From Aphis gossypii (taxonomy: Eukaryota; Arthropoda; Insecta; Hemiptera; Aphididae), in assembly GCF_020184175.1 (NCBI RefSeq), contig NC_065530.1, positions 20,499,260 through 20,563,259 on the forward strand: a stretch of 64,000 bases of DNA, read 5' to 3'. The position numbers and the translations under genes were made by a program. Under the pieces are notes generated by a model. The model had not been told where the DNA came from. It searched no databases and saw only the letters and a program-made list of their open reading frames with translations. Positions 11,520-25,450 of the stretch are shown here, piece after piece; positions within the stretch are counted from its first letter, which is position 1, and every line of letters starts with the position of its first letter.

Positions 11520-12225
11520 TAGATTCCGTTCAGTTATTGATTTTTCTCATGACATTTTGTTCCACTTGTATCAGTTAAAACAATTAATAACCTAGGTGTA
11601 ATTGTCTCCTCTAATTTATTATTTTCTGAGCACATTGATTAAGTTTGTGATAAAACTTCAAAAGCACTTGGATTCTTGTTACTTATGTAATATTCGTGAT
11701 TCACTGGTTCGTTCTATTATTGAGTATGCGTCTTTTGTCTAGTATTCTCACCAATTAACATTTATTGAACGAATATACAAAATTAAAAATAAATACATAA
11801 GAATCTCTTCGTTTCGATGTGGTAGTTCTGTGGCTTTTTAATCGTTTTTAGATAGACAAAGACAATTTGAATCTCGTTTGCCTACAAATTATTAAACGAA
11901 TTAGTGGACACTCGTGATTTGTTATCACGACTACCTTTATCCATCCCCTATTTTAATTTAAGGCAACGATTTACTTTTAATATTAATATTAAATTCTATT
12001 CAATTAATATTGGGTTCGTAAGTTCTCTTGATTGTGCTAAAGTCTCTACTAATAATTTTTCTGATATTGATTTATTTTTCAATTATTTACCTTTTATACT
12101 AAAAAAAAATGTTTCTCTAAATTATTTTCTTTATTTTTTATATCATTATCATATTGCACTTTAATTCTATTTTACTCTGCACTCCTATCTCTCGAGACGT
12201 TGAAAATTTAAATAAATAAATACCT
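11520..12225 (+). mobile_element. Jockey/CR1-like non-LTR retrotransposon relic, 3' end of ORF2
   Basis: Seen: with several frameshifts and stops, the plus strand reads pieces such as NNLGVIVSSNLLFSEHID, KTSKALGF, LVRSIIEYASFV and finally LLSRLPLSIPYFNLRQRFTF. Established knowledge: these match in order the reverse-transcriptase thumb and C-terminal region of Jockey/CR1-type ORF2, where NLGVxxxxxLxFxxHI, KAxKxLGF, LVRSxLEYxSxVW and YNLRxR-like segments are standard. The last open piece is 86 codons (11904-12164). The relic ends near 12225 in an aaataaataaata tail, as expected for such 3' ends. The 5' portion is missing, a typical 5'-truncated, dead copy. Confidence 0.75.
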
Positions 12226-15200
12226 ACGCAGTTATGATAATTTAAATCACTGGTGAAGTTAGACATAAAAAAATATTTTACAGTTTTCCAGTAATTTTTC
12301 TTGAGAACTTTTGAGGGGAGGAAGGGAACTAATTTTAAATCTACCTCTTTGAAATTATCTTGCTACTGCGTATTGGAAATATTGTATTGTAGAATAAAAT
12401 CCAGCTGTAAATCTAAATATCGGTCTGTCCCGAAACACTGAACAAGTCGATAAGTTTGCTTATTTTGTTCGTAGAATTATTGCATATTATTCATATTATA
12501 TGGACCATAAAATAAGCTCTCGATGGCGTACCTGTGCGATAATACGTTGATAGACATATAATAATGTGATATTCTCTTTTTATTTGTATTGGACAACAAG
12601 ATGTGTTGATATAATGATTATTCATTTATTAATTTGATTTCCACTCGATAAAACAGTAAGAACAAGTTTGTTGTTTTGATTTTACAAGCTACTATAATAT
12701 TATAGCCTATAGGTTAGTGTGTGATGACAAACGTTACGGTCGATTCTTGCCCTACATTATAGTTGTCCCATATGGTCATAATACTCATACTATGTATGTT
12801 GAGTATACTTTACTCGTAGACATAGGTAAGGTAAATAATAATTATACATTTATGTCTTCGGTGTACTATTTACAATATTGTATTTAAAAACAGTTTGAGT
12901 GCTAAAATAGTAAATAGCTAGACCCTGTCGTACAACATCATTAGTAATAAATTGATCAGTGGGATTATTGAATTTTTAAATCTAACGAGCGTAATATTCT
13001 CTAGGCCCTAGGGCATAAGTATTTCAGTTCTTTTCATTTAAATAATGTAATTTAGTTCAACCTAACAATATAAAATAATAATAATAATAACCTATAACTA
13101 AACATAATTTATCCAAGGATTCGACAAATCTTTATCGTGTAAAAAAAATTGTCGGTTCGTTAATGATTGCAAAAGGGAAAATGATTAACTCGTTTAGAAC
13201 CTAACAAACCATAAAGTGATGGACTTGATTAATTTTCGTCGAGATAGCGTTTGAAGTGGTTGGTTTTTTTGTGAGCGGTACACTTTTTTTTCGTTTTAAT
13301 ACATTTGAATACTAAAATATTATTTATACTTATTGACATTTTCATTTTCATTACAAAATCGAATAACGAACCCAACTCATTTAAATTGATTTAATTACAT
13401 TTATTTAATAATAATGATATATCATAAATAATAAACCTTTATATTAGTAATCATTATTAATAATTAATTTACTCTACCTACAGTTGTTTTTTTTATTATT
13501 AAAATAATTTTTTTGTTTTGTATAATTGATTTAAATAATAAAATACTTACTTAAAAACAAAATAAAAATATAATTGTGTATACTTGCATTAACATTTAAA
13601 AACGTTTAATTGTTTTAGTTAAAATGGCTATTTATATTGTTTAGTATACACGTATTTTTTCCAATTTTATATTTTATAATTCAAATTGTATTTTATATTT
13701 ATTGAACACGGGTTGTTATTAGGTATATCAAATTAAAAGCAATATTGAAGTTTGATACTTAAAGGATATTCTGAATAATGAACAAAAGTTATATTTTAGC
13801 ACTGAAATAAATATTTAATATACTTATCGCGTATTATATAATAATATATAATATACAAATATATAAGCATAGTAAAATTGTGTACAAGGTTAGTTTAAAA
13901 CTATATACTTTATCCATAAGTAGGTACCCCTCGAATCACAGATTAGGTAAATTATTATGCTAATTAATTTTATATTAAATTCAGATAAATCATAGTTTTA
14001 TAAACAGTTTATTCGATGTATCCTAATCATTATACTAGCTACATAATAAATAAAGAGTTATTAGTTATTATATAATATTATGATTAATTTAAATAAATTT
14101 GAATGAAGCTTTTTTTTCTTTAAATAATATATTATTGGTAACACATATTTGAAAACTCGACAAGATAAATAATGATAACTGGTGAATTAAATAGTATTCA
14201 ATATTTTATAATTACATAAAATAATTACGCTTATTTAACTTGGTCTACAGAATGATTAAACAATATCAAGTTATCATGATATAACTTTAAGTTTTTATAA
14301 ATATCCATTATTTTTTGAATTTAATTTTAAATAATACATTTTATCTCGGTCATTTGTTTTCTGAGAGAAAATTAAGTATATATTTATATATTAATATGTA
14401 CTCTTGTTCACTTAATCAACTGTAGTATTGGAACTTGTAAAGTATAGAAATATAAAGAATACTCTATAGGTTTGTTTAATGTTTTTTGTTTTGTTAAGAT
14501 ATTACTGGAATAAAGTTAGGTATAAATCGAAAACTAATTTAATTAAGAAAATAATTAATAGATATATAAATTAGAATACATATTACGTTTTAATAATAAT
14601 ATAATGTACTCCAATAATTTGGTTTGTCAAATTTCTATAATTTTCAAAAGAAAAACACATTTTATTGTATTTGCCGGTTATATCATTTTTCGATAAAACT
14701 AAATGATTATGTCTTTTTCCTCAAGTATTTTCATAATATAAATCTGATGTATCACAAACCAAAGATTTTTTTTAAGTGAACAAAATTGTTTAGTCTCTAT
14801 CCAGATTTAAAATCTTTTATGGTAATAAATCAATGCATGACTATTGACTATTAATTAAAATAATATAATGAATGCAACAAAATAGAAAAAGCTTATAACA
14901 CATGTGTAATTATACTGATTAATATCGATTCATATCATATGATAAACAAATTAAAATCCACAATTATTGTACAAATAATATATGAGTTAAGTTATACTAT
15001 ACAATTTTTATAATTTATACTTCATAGTTATACGACATTGCAAATTTGCGGCCAACTTTGTAGTGTGCGCATTGTATTACATTTTTATTTTCGTCGTTTA
15101 ATATCACAATTCTATATGGAATAGTTCTAAAACAATGTTGGTTTTTTTCAGGGAGCAGGGTATAGGATCTTGACCACATGAATCCGATTCCTTGTTCAAG

Positions 15201-18200
15201 TGTTCGCTTGGTCATTAGGTTAAAGTTTAGGTATAAGTTTTCACGTTTTCGATAACAAAATATGTTTTAGTCGTTTGTATATACATTTATTGTTGTAATC
15301 ACGGCCTGTTCTATTTTTTCTACAGTATAGTATTCAGATATAAACACATAATATTATAACAATAATAACATAGTTGAACTTACTGCTGTCGTACACGTGA
15401 AGCGTGCAACTAAATAATCATCTCAATCATATATGTATTCTTCGACACATTTTATGGGCTTGCATAAAATTATATATTTATTATACAGACTTTAGAGTAA
15501 TAAAAAGAAAAGAAAAACCGAGAACCATGTCATGGTTAAAGAGTCGCCATGTTATTTACACATAAAATCCGGTGGCGTATCGTCAATAAATTTCCGAACG
15601 AAAACAAGAGTCTTGATTTACGATGCCGAGCAAACGTCCGTAAACCTTAAAGATCGTACGTAAACCTACATCGTTAGATTTTATTTGGATTATTTGTGAG
15701 CGTTCAAACGTCTTAAATTTTTTCCCTTACCCTTACTGTCACAGTTGTACACTAATCAATGGCCTCCGAGTTACATATATGTGTGAACGGCGCCACAGCC
15801 AACAGAGCACATTGCACATATGTATTATATTATGTGTACCTATCTACTTATATACAGATGCTTCCCCTTTTTGCAGTCATTCAAAATCTGATGTTTTGGA
15901 ATTTTTAAATATATTTAAAGTTGATACGACCTCAACGACTGCTCCTATCTTCATCCGTACACACTGCCACTCTAGCCCAGTTAAGAGAATATCGAGGTTA
16001 AGTTGATAAGATCGCTGTGGTCGCTTCAGAGTAATAAAATTCAAATTAGAAATTGTTGAGTAATTTAATTTTGTGTACTTACTAAAGATTATAGGTTTGT
16101 GATAATATATTAGGAGGATGTTAAGGTTTTGATAATTTGAATAGTTCACTAATTATAATATTAATTCGTTGATATTTATAATCAATAAAAATAATTTAGT
16201 ATAATTAATACTGGATCTGGTATTATACATCAATTTTATTATATCGTACAACTAATTTTTTTATCTTTTTTAAAAGCGTTTTAACTACTGAAAAACTACA
16301 CGTTTATTTTATTTTGAATTACCTACATTAAGATTTTCAAGAAATCATTCACTAAATAATTTACAGTGCAAGGGGAGGGGGCAGGGTGTAGGTTCCTATT
16401 TGAAGAAAAAGTTATATCGTCATAGCGAATATTTCTTAGGTAACACTAAAAATCTTGAGAATGTGAAAATAAGGTCCTTAAAGATATTTAAAAATTCAAT
16501 GAAATGGAATTTGAATAATTTTTATTATTAAATGAAAAAAAAGAGTTGAGTATGATTAGTAAATAACATTGTATAGGCGTGTCATGTGTTTATATTATTT
16601 TTCACACACTTAGTGCACGTGTTGAGGTTCTGTGTCTAGGGCTATAACAATTATATTATTATTCTGTTGTTTATTAGACATTAGACACCGGAGACAAAGT
16701 TTTAATATTCTTGTGTGTGTGCGTTTTTTTTTAAGATTGTATAACATAAATTGGGTTAGCATTCCTAATTTTTTATTCTCCAATAAAGTAATACATAATA
16801 CACACATGCGATATGCATAGATTCATGACATAAAAAAACAATATTTACCAAAATAAAGATGTTTTTCTAATATAATTTTGAAACCTATTTGAGCAAAGCA
16901 TATACGAACAATGTTACTGCATAAAAATACATATTTCGAGATTAAAGAACACCTATTTAACACAATACAAAATGTTTTATAAAATTATCGGTATTATTTT
17001 GTGCAGACCAATATTTAAAAAAAAAAAATAAATCTCTTATATATATTAACTGCATTTCGAATTAATTTTAATATTTTATTAATCGTTTGCTTTGTGGTAA
17101 AAATTATTTATTATGATTTACTGTGATATTGTTTTTTTATAAAATAAAAAATTTAAAGTATAATACTTAATAATATACCTTGGGATATAAGTTGTTATAT
17201 TATCATACATTCTTATAAAAATGTTAATTTATAACTGCTGATTTAGAATAAATATATTAAGTAATTATAATAGCTAGTATGAAGTAAATTATTTGAATAT
17301 ATAATATGTGGAATTATTTTACATAAATTGTTGTATTTTATTTTATATTTTTTTAATTCATACTTTTGTTACAAATAATAATTTTAAAAAAATATTTAAT
17401 TGGTAAAATACTTGAAAATTTAATACAATTTAATACAAAGATTAAAAATAAATTGTTTTTATTATTGTTGACATGTATTTTTAAATATTATTACTTTTTT
17501 TCTTCTAAATTTAGTTTAATTGTGTGAAAGCTCTTGTTTTGCAATAAAATAATAATATGCTGATGGATTTTTAAAGCATAAAAACAATGAAACATCTTAT
17601 AATTATTATTAAATTATCTATATATTATATATACTATTTGAAATGAAATTTAAACGATTTTATCCTGGAAGATGGGAGGTTTTTGATGGTTGTAATTTAT
17701 AATTGAATTGTATGTATTCGGAAAATTATAAAATTTTTAAGTTATTTTATATGAGTAGAAATTTTTTATACTATATTTGTAGATTTTCAGCTGTGTTTAT
17801 TTTGATAATGTGAATGTTGTAAAGTTTTATTATTCCTCAATATTTAAAAAAATGTTTAACTAAATTAAGTAATATCATTGTAGTACTACTATCATAATCG
17901 TTTTTTTTTCATGTTATTACATTTCAAACTTTACTCCAATCTATAGTGTACTCCAATCTATAGTGACCACTATACTAGGATAATTATTGCACCACTGAAA
18001 CACCAAATACTGTACTAAATAAGTACATACCTATTCAGATGGTAGAACTATTACTCTTTGATCACCATTCACCAGATACCCAAATCAAATACTACTTGTT
18101 TCACTATTGGTTTACCTGTATCTTTATACTAATAGAAACTATGTTAATTAACACGATCTGTGAATTTTCGTCTGATATTTTTCAATTAAAATGTATTTTC

Positions 18201-21200
18201 ATTCACATGTTTCGGAATTATAATTTATTTAAAGATAAACAAGAAATATATAATAATATGCGTCACCCAGAACTGTCTCCAAAATAACATGTCCAATCAC
18301 GTATTCTTCAAAATGTGATTCAATGAAACGAAGTTAATAACCGAAGCCGAAGTAGTAATACATAAATTATGTAAATAGATACATACCTAATAATTCATTT
18401 TATATTATAGGTAAATATTATTATATTAGCCGTGCACAGTATTAGATACGTATAAATTCAAGTTAAATTTCAATGTTATTATTATACTGCAATACTGTGA
18501 TAGTAGTGTTATTAAAATCTTGTTTTATAATTATGTATTAAATATAATATCATTGTACATTTAATTTGAAACAAGATTTAAATTTTCTATTTTAAAATCG
18601 TTGTTTCGTTTAATCGGTACTCAATTGAGTAATATAATATCATAGTTCTACCAAGTCAATTATAGTTTAGTGTTATATACATATTGATAAAAAAAAAACT
18701 AACAGCAGCTTTATCTTCAAATTAAGTGTAATGTATTATTAAAAATATTTATTTAAAATAATTATGATAATACAACATTTGTTAATAATTTTCTCGTAAA
18801 AATAATTACAAGTTTCTAAAACAAATAAACTAAATTATTATACATTTAAGCATATTAATTGATTTATTCATATTTCAAAATTAAAAATGTAGCACAAAAT
18901 TAAACAATTGTTACAATTCAATTTCTAGAAATATCAATCTAATCAAAATATTCAATCAATAAATTCGTAATAAAATAGCTCAGTTTCTAAGTATTGTTTT
19001 TATTTATTAATTGTTTTTTCTTTCCTTTTTGTATACACTCAATCACATTTCTTGTATAATCCAAAAATATCACCTAGTCTCATGATGTAAACATTTATTT
19101 TTTTCACTTGTATATTATTTCTGTCAATATTTTAAGTCAAGCCAATAATCATAGTTGTCGAGGCTATTTTTTAATAATAATAACAATAATGATAAAAAAA
19201 AAAATGATCAACTTTAAAAAAAATTACTATCATGAGCGTATGAAAATGAAAACTAATCTAAAATAATTGTAAAAAAATTCAAAATTTACATAAACAAAAA
19301 AAAATTCCGATCCTGGTATAGAAAAATAGGCCGTTTTAATAAATCAAATCAAACTGAACTTAAGAATATTAACTCATTTATACATAAAAGACTTATATTT
19401 AAATATAAATTTAAAATAAATATTTTATAAGTACTTATACTTCTATTTAGTTATTAAATTTAACTCATTTTTAATTCTGTAATTATAAAAATATTTTTCA
19501 AGATTTTGCTATTTTCTTGTAACCCTAAAATTATATTTCAGATAATATATTATAATTTATGCAGGTATATTATAAATTATGAGGATTATCATTAATTATT
19601 TATGACTTAATGCCATGTACCCATGCACCTACCTAACTTTAAAATTAATATTAAAATACATTAAACGTCTAGCTACAAAAATAAATTAAAATATATACAT
19701 TTCAAAACTAAATACAATATTTTTTTTTTATTTATACCCTAATTTTTCGTGAAAGATAATACATATATATGCATAATATTTAAGTAACCACTGAAGCAAA
19801 ATGTAAGAGTTATTTTTATATTTTTAAGTCTTACTTAACAAAATTTTTGAAAGAAGCATTTTACTAAAATACTAAAAACTTTCACTTAAACAATTTGCAC
19901 CTATTCACTGGAACGCTAAAAATAGATGTTTTTATTAGAATCTTCGTGGAATAAAATTATGACCTGTACCTCGTGATTCAAAATATTGAACATTTTAGAG
20001 GCTAGACAGTAAACACCTTGTGTAGGAGTATAGATAAACATAATTTGAATTTTATGTTTATTCGTTCATCTTTTACATTTCTTAAGATTGTTACATTAAT
20101 AAAAAATCATTCATAGTATTTTAATTCTTTGAAACACAAAATCGTTTTAAATTTATTTGATATTTATAAAATGTAATTGTTATAAAATTTATAACTTTAC
20201 ATTTGTGTATTGAACAACAAAATTAAGAAATATACAAATGTAATGTAACTATATTTAATAGTTAATATTAATTGTTATCAAGTTCTGGTTTGTTCTTCGA
20301 TGAATATTCTGTAGCACACTAACACAACAAATTATTAATTATTATGTTTTTACTTGGGATCAACTAACATAACCATTTTCACATTCCTGTGCAACTGACA
20401 GTGTGTTTTTACAGTTTTGCAATTTATTAGGTTTGTCACTTAGCTCTTTTTTCTCCACGAAATAATTTCAATAAAATTGTATTTTTATATCTATTCTATT
20501 TAAACTTTAAATATTTACTTAATGTTCACTCAAAATTCAACAAACAAGGTAACAATTGAATCAAAACATAATTAAATATGTATATTGTAGTAGTTAATAT
20601 ATATTTTCAAGCAGTAATGGCGCACGTTTACATTTTAAAATCTGAATAAATCGTCTTAAAAACACGTTGATTGTTGTTTATTTTTCGACTTTTTGGTTAG
20701 ATTAAGACTGTTTAAAAGTTTGCATTTATTATTCAACATCAATGTCTCCTTTTTTATCACATTTTTTTAACGCCTATAGGGTCTTAATTTCATCGAGGCC
20801 CATTTCATCTAATCATTCGCATTTTTCGTAGCTTATTAGTTTCTTCGCCATGACTCACAAACACAACGTATATCGTCACCGTCCCCACGACCCACGACCT
20901 TTTAAAAAATGAACCCATGTTAACACATCGAGAAAACATGCGTGGTGTCTATAACGACGGGTTTTGTTTGTTACAAACTATACAACACAAGTATAATTTT
21001 TTACATCTATTTTATAAGAATTGTTCAAAATATAAATGAAATTATCTAATAATAACTAATTCAGTACACAAATAAACATTCGTTAAATGAAAACTAATAG
21101 GTAACTACAGTAACTTCGAACTTTAAATACACCCTTATTAAATTAAATCATCAATTATAAATAAACTACTCAATTTTATATTATTAAATCATTGATAATT

Positions 21201-24200
21201 TAATCTCATACATCGTTTCTGGTTATATTTATTATTTAATGCAGAGGAAAAGTGTACTTACCTGAATTATTAATTAAAATTAAATTACAGATCTCTAAAT
21301 TAAGAACATTTTAAGAACACAAATTTCAAAATAGTTTGTCAAGTTTTTTTCAATATTATTTTTAAAAATTTTAATTTACGTCTTCAGAAACTAAATAATA
21401 TTTATATTGTTTATATTTATGTTGTGCAGTTAAAAATTAAAACGGATTTCGCTGAAACTTCAATCCACTATCTTATATAACCATGGGCATTGCATAATAT
21501 TATATTTTAATGTAAACATCAATAGAATCATAAATATCTGTGTTTACTGAATTCACTTAATTATATCGTTCACGTAATGTTTCTTTAATATCTCAAAAAT
21601 TAATATAATATAATAGCATTGTTTGCAAAGTTCCAACGAAAGATATGTTTTTATGATTTTGATTGTACTCGAAAATAGCATTATTTAATCAATACTATGT
21701 TATTTAATTATTTTTTATTCTAAAATTAATTAGTACACAAAAAATTATTTGATTTTTATTTTGTTTGGCATTAAAATTATATGTAGATTATGTGATTAAT
21801 ATGCGTATGCCATGTGGTGTAATAAAACAATTGGATATTTATAAAAGAAAATCATACACTAGTTATAAGGCGTTTAACGTAGGCCATTACTTATACATGA
21901 AACATAAATCAAACAATATATAATATTCAAATTTAATCAAGGAAAAGTTGACTCAAGATGCCAATTTGCTTAACCTCTTATGCTTTAACGATTTTCATGA
22001 AAGTATCCTTGGGTTCATATAATTCGTAAATCTTATATGTTATACCTCGTCATATATACCTATGTATTATAAATAGTCAAGTCTTATTAAATTTGAAATT
22101 TGAAAAATAAACTTCGATCCGGAAAACCACAATTTGGACTGTTTTCTTATTCATTGTCATACTATCAAATTAAAATGTACACATATGAGTAATAATTTGA
22201 TTCTAGGTGATATTTACTATACTAAGTTTACTATAAAATACGAGTAACTAATAAAAGCACCCATTTGAAAATGTTATCAAACTTCTTCTTTATTTCTTAA
22301 GCCAGAAGTTATCTCTTATTAAAAGCAAGTTAGTGAAAAATACCGTAAACTAAACAAGGCCTTATACTTTTATATGACGTTTAAAGTTTCTTAAATATTG
22401 ATATTTTTACAAAAATGTAATTAATATATTTACGTTAATGTCATTACCACATTCTACTTTCTCGATATATTCGTCTCTGCAGGCGACGCGCAAACGTTCG
22501 ATGATTAATAAATCATTAATTCGTAGAAATACATTATTTTCGTAATACATTTAATTTATTTAATTTATTTATTTTAGTTCCTGCACCTAACATCAATATT
22601 GTTAAAAATCTCAAACTCATAGTCAACTCTTTTATAGTTACTTTTTTTTTTTAATGGATAAAAGACTAACGTATTATTATAATTTATTGTATTGTTGCAC
22701 ATTCAGATTTTTATATATTATCTAGACTTTTAGTCTGTAGCTATAAGGATATATTAGTCTTGGACACATTTTTTTTTAAATATGGAGAACAATATAAAGA
22801 GAGATAGAACTAGGACCACTTAATCGATTAGACGACCAGTTATTTTTATTTTACTCGTCGGAGTAACACGTATATTTTACATAATACGAATGTGTATATT
22901 AAATGGTCGATGTATAGGAAAGGGATTATTCAAAATCAATACTTTTCGATAAATAAAAAAAGTCTCATTTCTATATCCATCTAGAATGTCTTTTTATATT
23001 TTTAGAAATAATTTAAGCTAAAAAATAGTAATATAAAATCTTTACTTTGATGATGAAAATCACACCCGCGAATCGAGATCTCTTTGAGTCTTATCCAGTT
23101 TTTAATGACTCTAATGTATTTTTGTTGTAGGATACCCGCAAATAAATTGTGGTGTTGTAAACAGATTTATTTAGCGAACTCGTCTATGAAATAATTGTCA
23201 AATTTTTTTGACCCATTAGTTGGTTTATGATCTTACCTTTCTTTTTTATTATATTTTGTATCTTTTAAAATATAATTGGAAATTGGAGCATATGAGTTGC
23301 GTTCCGTAAAAAAGGTGTACACGAATTGAATCCGAAAAGATTAGTAATGCGATTCGTATATTATTTATCAGAGGTTCTTAAATAACTAATTGTCAAATAA
23401 ATAATACATTTATTTTATAATTTATTGTTATTGAATGTATAACAAATAATTTATAAAAAAAAAACAAATATACATTAAATATAATAAATAATATAATACA
23501 AATAATAAATAAATAAATAAATAACGCTTTTAAATAAAATCAGTCAATAAAAAATGTATACATAAATAAATAATAATAATATCAATCAAAATATTATTCA
23601 AAAATTAGATTTATACTTTTAAAATAAGATATTTACAAAATCTAACCTTGTTATTTTATTTTTATTTAACTATTTTATCTGATACTAAATTTTATTTTCG
23701 ATGTTTCTTAAATTAACAGAATTTAGTTTTAATTTAATTTCTAAAAATGTATAAATATTCAGATTGGAACTAAAAAAACCTATTTATTTTTTTAAAAAAG
23801 ACAATAGATTACGATATTAGTTAATACTATATTATTATTTATAAGTTATCATTTAAATACTGTTTCTAATCAAGTATTTTAGATGGATTATGTAAATTCA
23901 GAACATTGCAGAACCAAATATTAATGGTATAGCCGAAAAATAACTCCAGGAAAAATAACCCTTAATAAAAAATAATGATAAATTTACATTAAAATGTCTA
24001 TATTAATTAATTAATTAATTAAAAAAAAAAAACAATACATTATATTATATTTAACTGTAAATAAGTATAAATAAAAACAATTTATAGTAATTTAGTCATA
24101 ATATGTATATAATATTAGATATTGTTATAATAAATATATATTTGAAATAAGAAACAAATTTCATAGTATTTTTTATCTATAGTCGTCTAAGGACTAAATT

Positions 24201-24320
24201 CAGGGTTAAAAAAAAAAACAAATAAAAAGTTTAAAACAAAAAAAAAACAGTAGTTTCAACGTTTTTTAGTCCTTAAATTTTCCAGCTTTAGGGTAGATTT
24301 CTAATAGAAATTACATCTAG
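12226..24320. other. 12 kb of intronic AT-rich DNA
   Basis: No gene supported. GC-richer pockets at about 15380-16020, 20800-20960 and 22440-22510 do not translate into anything recognised and may be enhancers or old insertions. Minus-strand frame 15015-15215 (66 codons) and plus-strand frame 18039-18287 (82 codons) have no motif or splice support. A 17-base tandem duplication lies at 17932-17965. Long AT-rich and poly-A/T tracts are common, especially at 23400-23600. Confidence 0.3.
17932..17965 (+). repeat. Perfect 17-bp tandem duplication
   Basis: The unit tactccaatctatagtg occurs twice head to tail with no mismatch, implying a recent duplication by slippage or repair. Confidence 0.9.
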
Positions 24321-24420
24321 TTGATATTTTTAGCGTTTAAAAGTAAATACAAGTGTTTATATTTATACAAGTATTATTCTGCTATCACGAGATTCACTCG
24401 ATACGGTGACGCGTCATTTG

Positions 24421-24501
24421 ATCCGGTAAATAATACCCGGCGACAAAAGATCCGTGACGTTTGGTCCGGTGAAAAAAATATCCTGTATCAAAAATATCCG
24501 G
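24421..24501 (+). repeat. Array of ATCCGG-like motifs at about 15-bp spacing
   Basis: Six copies of a motif close to ATCCGG start at 24421, 24435, 24450, 24464, 24480 and 24496, that is 14 to 16 bases apart. The spacers are A-rich and partly alike (gacaaaag, gaaaaaaat). It resembles a degenerate minisatellite or a transposon subterminal repeat. A second array of the same style lies at 36308-36377. Confidence 0.65.
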
Positions 24502-24600
24502 GGCAATAATTATACAACAGAGTGAGCTCCTGGGTTTTTAAAAAAAAAATTTCCATGCTTATTTTTCCTAGATTATTTATAAGGGAAATTTAATATTATG

Positions 24601-24635
<35 letters not shown>
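24601..24635. repeat. (TA)n microsatellite
   Basis: A run of alternating T and A, almost uninterrupted, ending just before the MITE at 24671. Confidence 0.9.
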
Positions 24636-24670
24636 CAAAGTTTAACCGATAGTAAACTTATAGTATAGTG

Positions 24671-24832
24671 TAGCGGTTCTCAACCTTTTTGTATTCGCGT
24701 ACCACCTACACAGTTTGAAAATTTTTTCGTACCACCTTACCATATTTTTGCTTTTTTTTTTTGTTATTAATAACGTATACGTATATGTTTTTTAGTGGTA
24801 CGCGTTACGCTACCACAGGTTGAGAACCGCTG
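24671..24832. mobile_element. hAT-like MITE (162 bp)
   Basis: Seen: the left end TAGCGGTTCTCAACCT is matched by an inverted right end ending AGGTTGAGAACCGCTG; 15 of 16 bases pair, and further inside gtaccac and gtggtac are also inverted. There is no coding capacity. Established knowledge: termini of the form CAGxGGTTCTCAACC are typical of Charlie-type hAT elements. The flanking 8-mers (gtatagtg and gatagagg) are only partly alike, so the target duplication has decayed or the end is off by a base or two. Confidence 0.75.
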
Positions 24833-25081
24833 GATAGAGGACAGATTTTTTTTTGGTTGAATATAAATTGGAATTTCTTTATTATTGATTATCAACTAAT
24901 ATTAGGCAACAAATTTCACTCATTATAGTATTTTATTATAATATATTATAATATTTTTTTTAAAAAAATAATATCAGAACCCAGTATCCCTTTAAAATAC
25001 ATCACAGTGAACTTCTGAAAACGAAAAAAAATATTCTACTACCATCCAATATAATGAATAACAATACATATGTACCTTTTA

Positions 25082-25260
25082 TTACGGGATGATTTTTGTA
25101 GGTGCTCCGACTGGATTTGGGTCTTTTTTCAATGAATAATAGGAGGTATTATCCATGAAAATAATGGCATTTAGTAATAGTACATTTTTAACAAACCATT
25201 TATAGAATACGTGGCCGTTCATTTTATGATGGTTGTCTGAGGAATTTATTTTCAATTCGA
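25082..25260 (-). mobile_element. DDE transposase relic (IS630/Tc1-mariner type)
   Basis: Seen: on the minus strand about 55 codons are open to a stop at 25082-25084. They read NSSDNHHKMNGHVFYKWF, then IIFMDNTSYYS and a proline-rich tail. Established knowledge: aphid and other insect DDE endonucleases of this group carry DYHxEMNGxxFxxWF followed by IVMDNAxYHS, where the Asp of MDN is the second catalytic residue. The aspartate is kept but the rest of the protein is missing or frameshifted; the upstream minus-strand sequence to about 25450 may be more of the same relic. It is dead. A + strand open frame at 25327-25563 is probably spurious. Confidence 0.6.
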
Positions 25261-25450
25261 CACGGAAGATTTTCAGGAACCAAGCAGGCTAATATATAAC
25301 ATAACGGGTCGTTTGCTTTTATCTGGTTGTTTATTTTTACCTGCGTAGTGAGCCTTCTGAAGAATGCCTCCTATGGTGAATTGACGGTTCTGGTCGACCT
25401 AAGTTTTATCCCAAATAGTTTATTGGTCTACCGTATTTACCTGCAATGCC

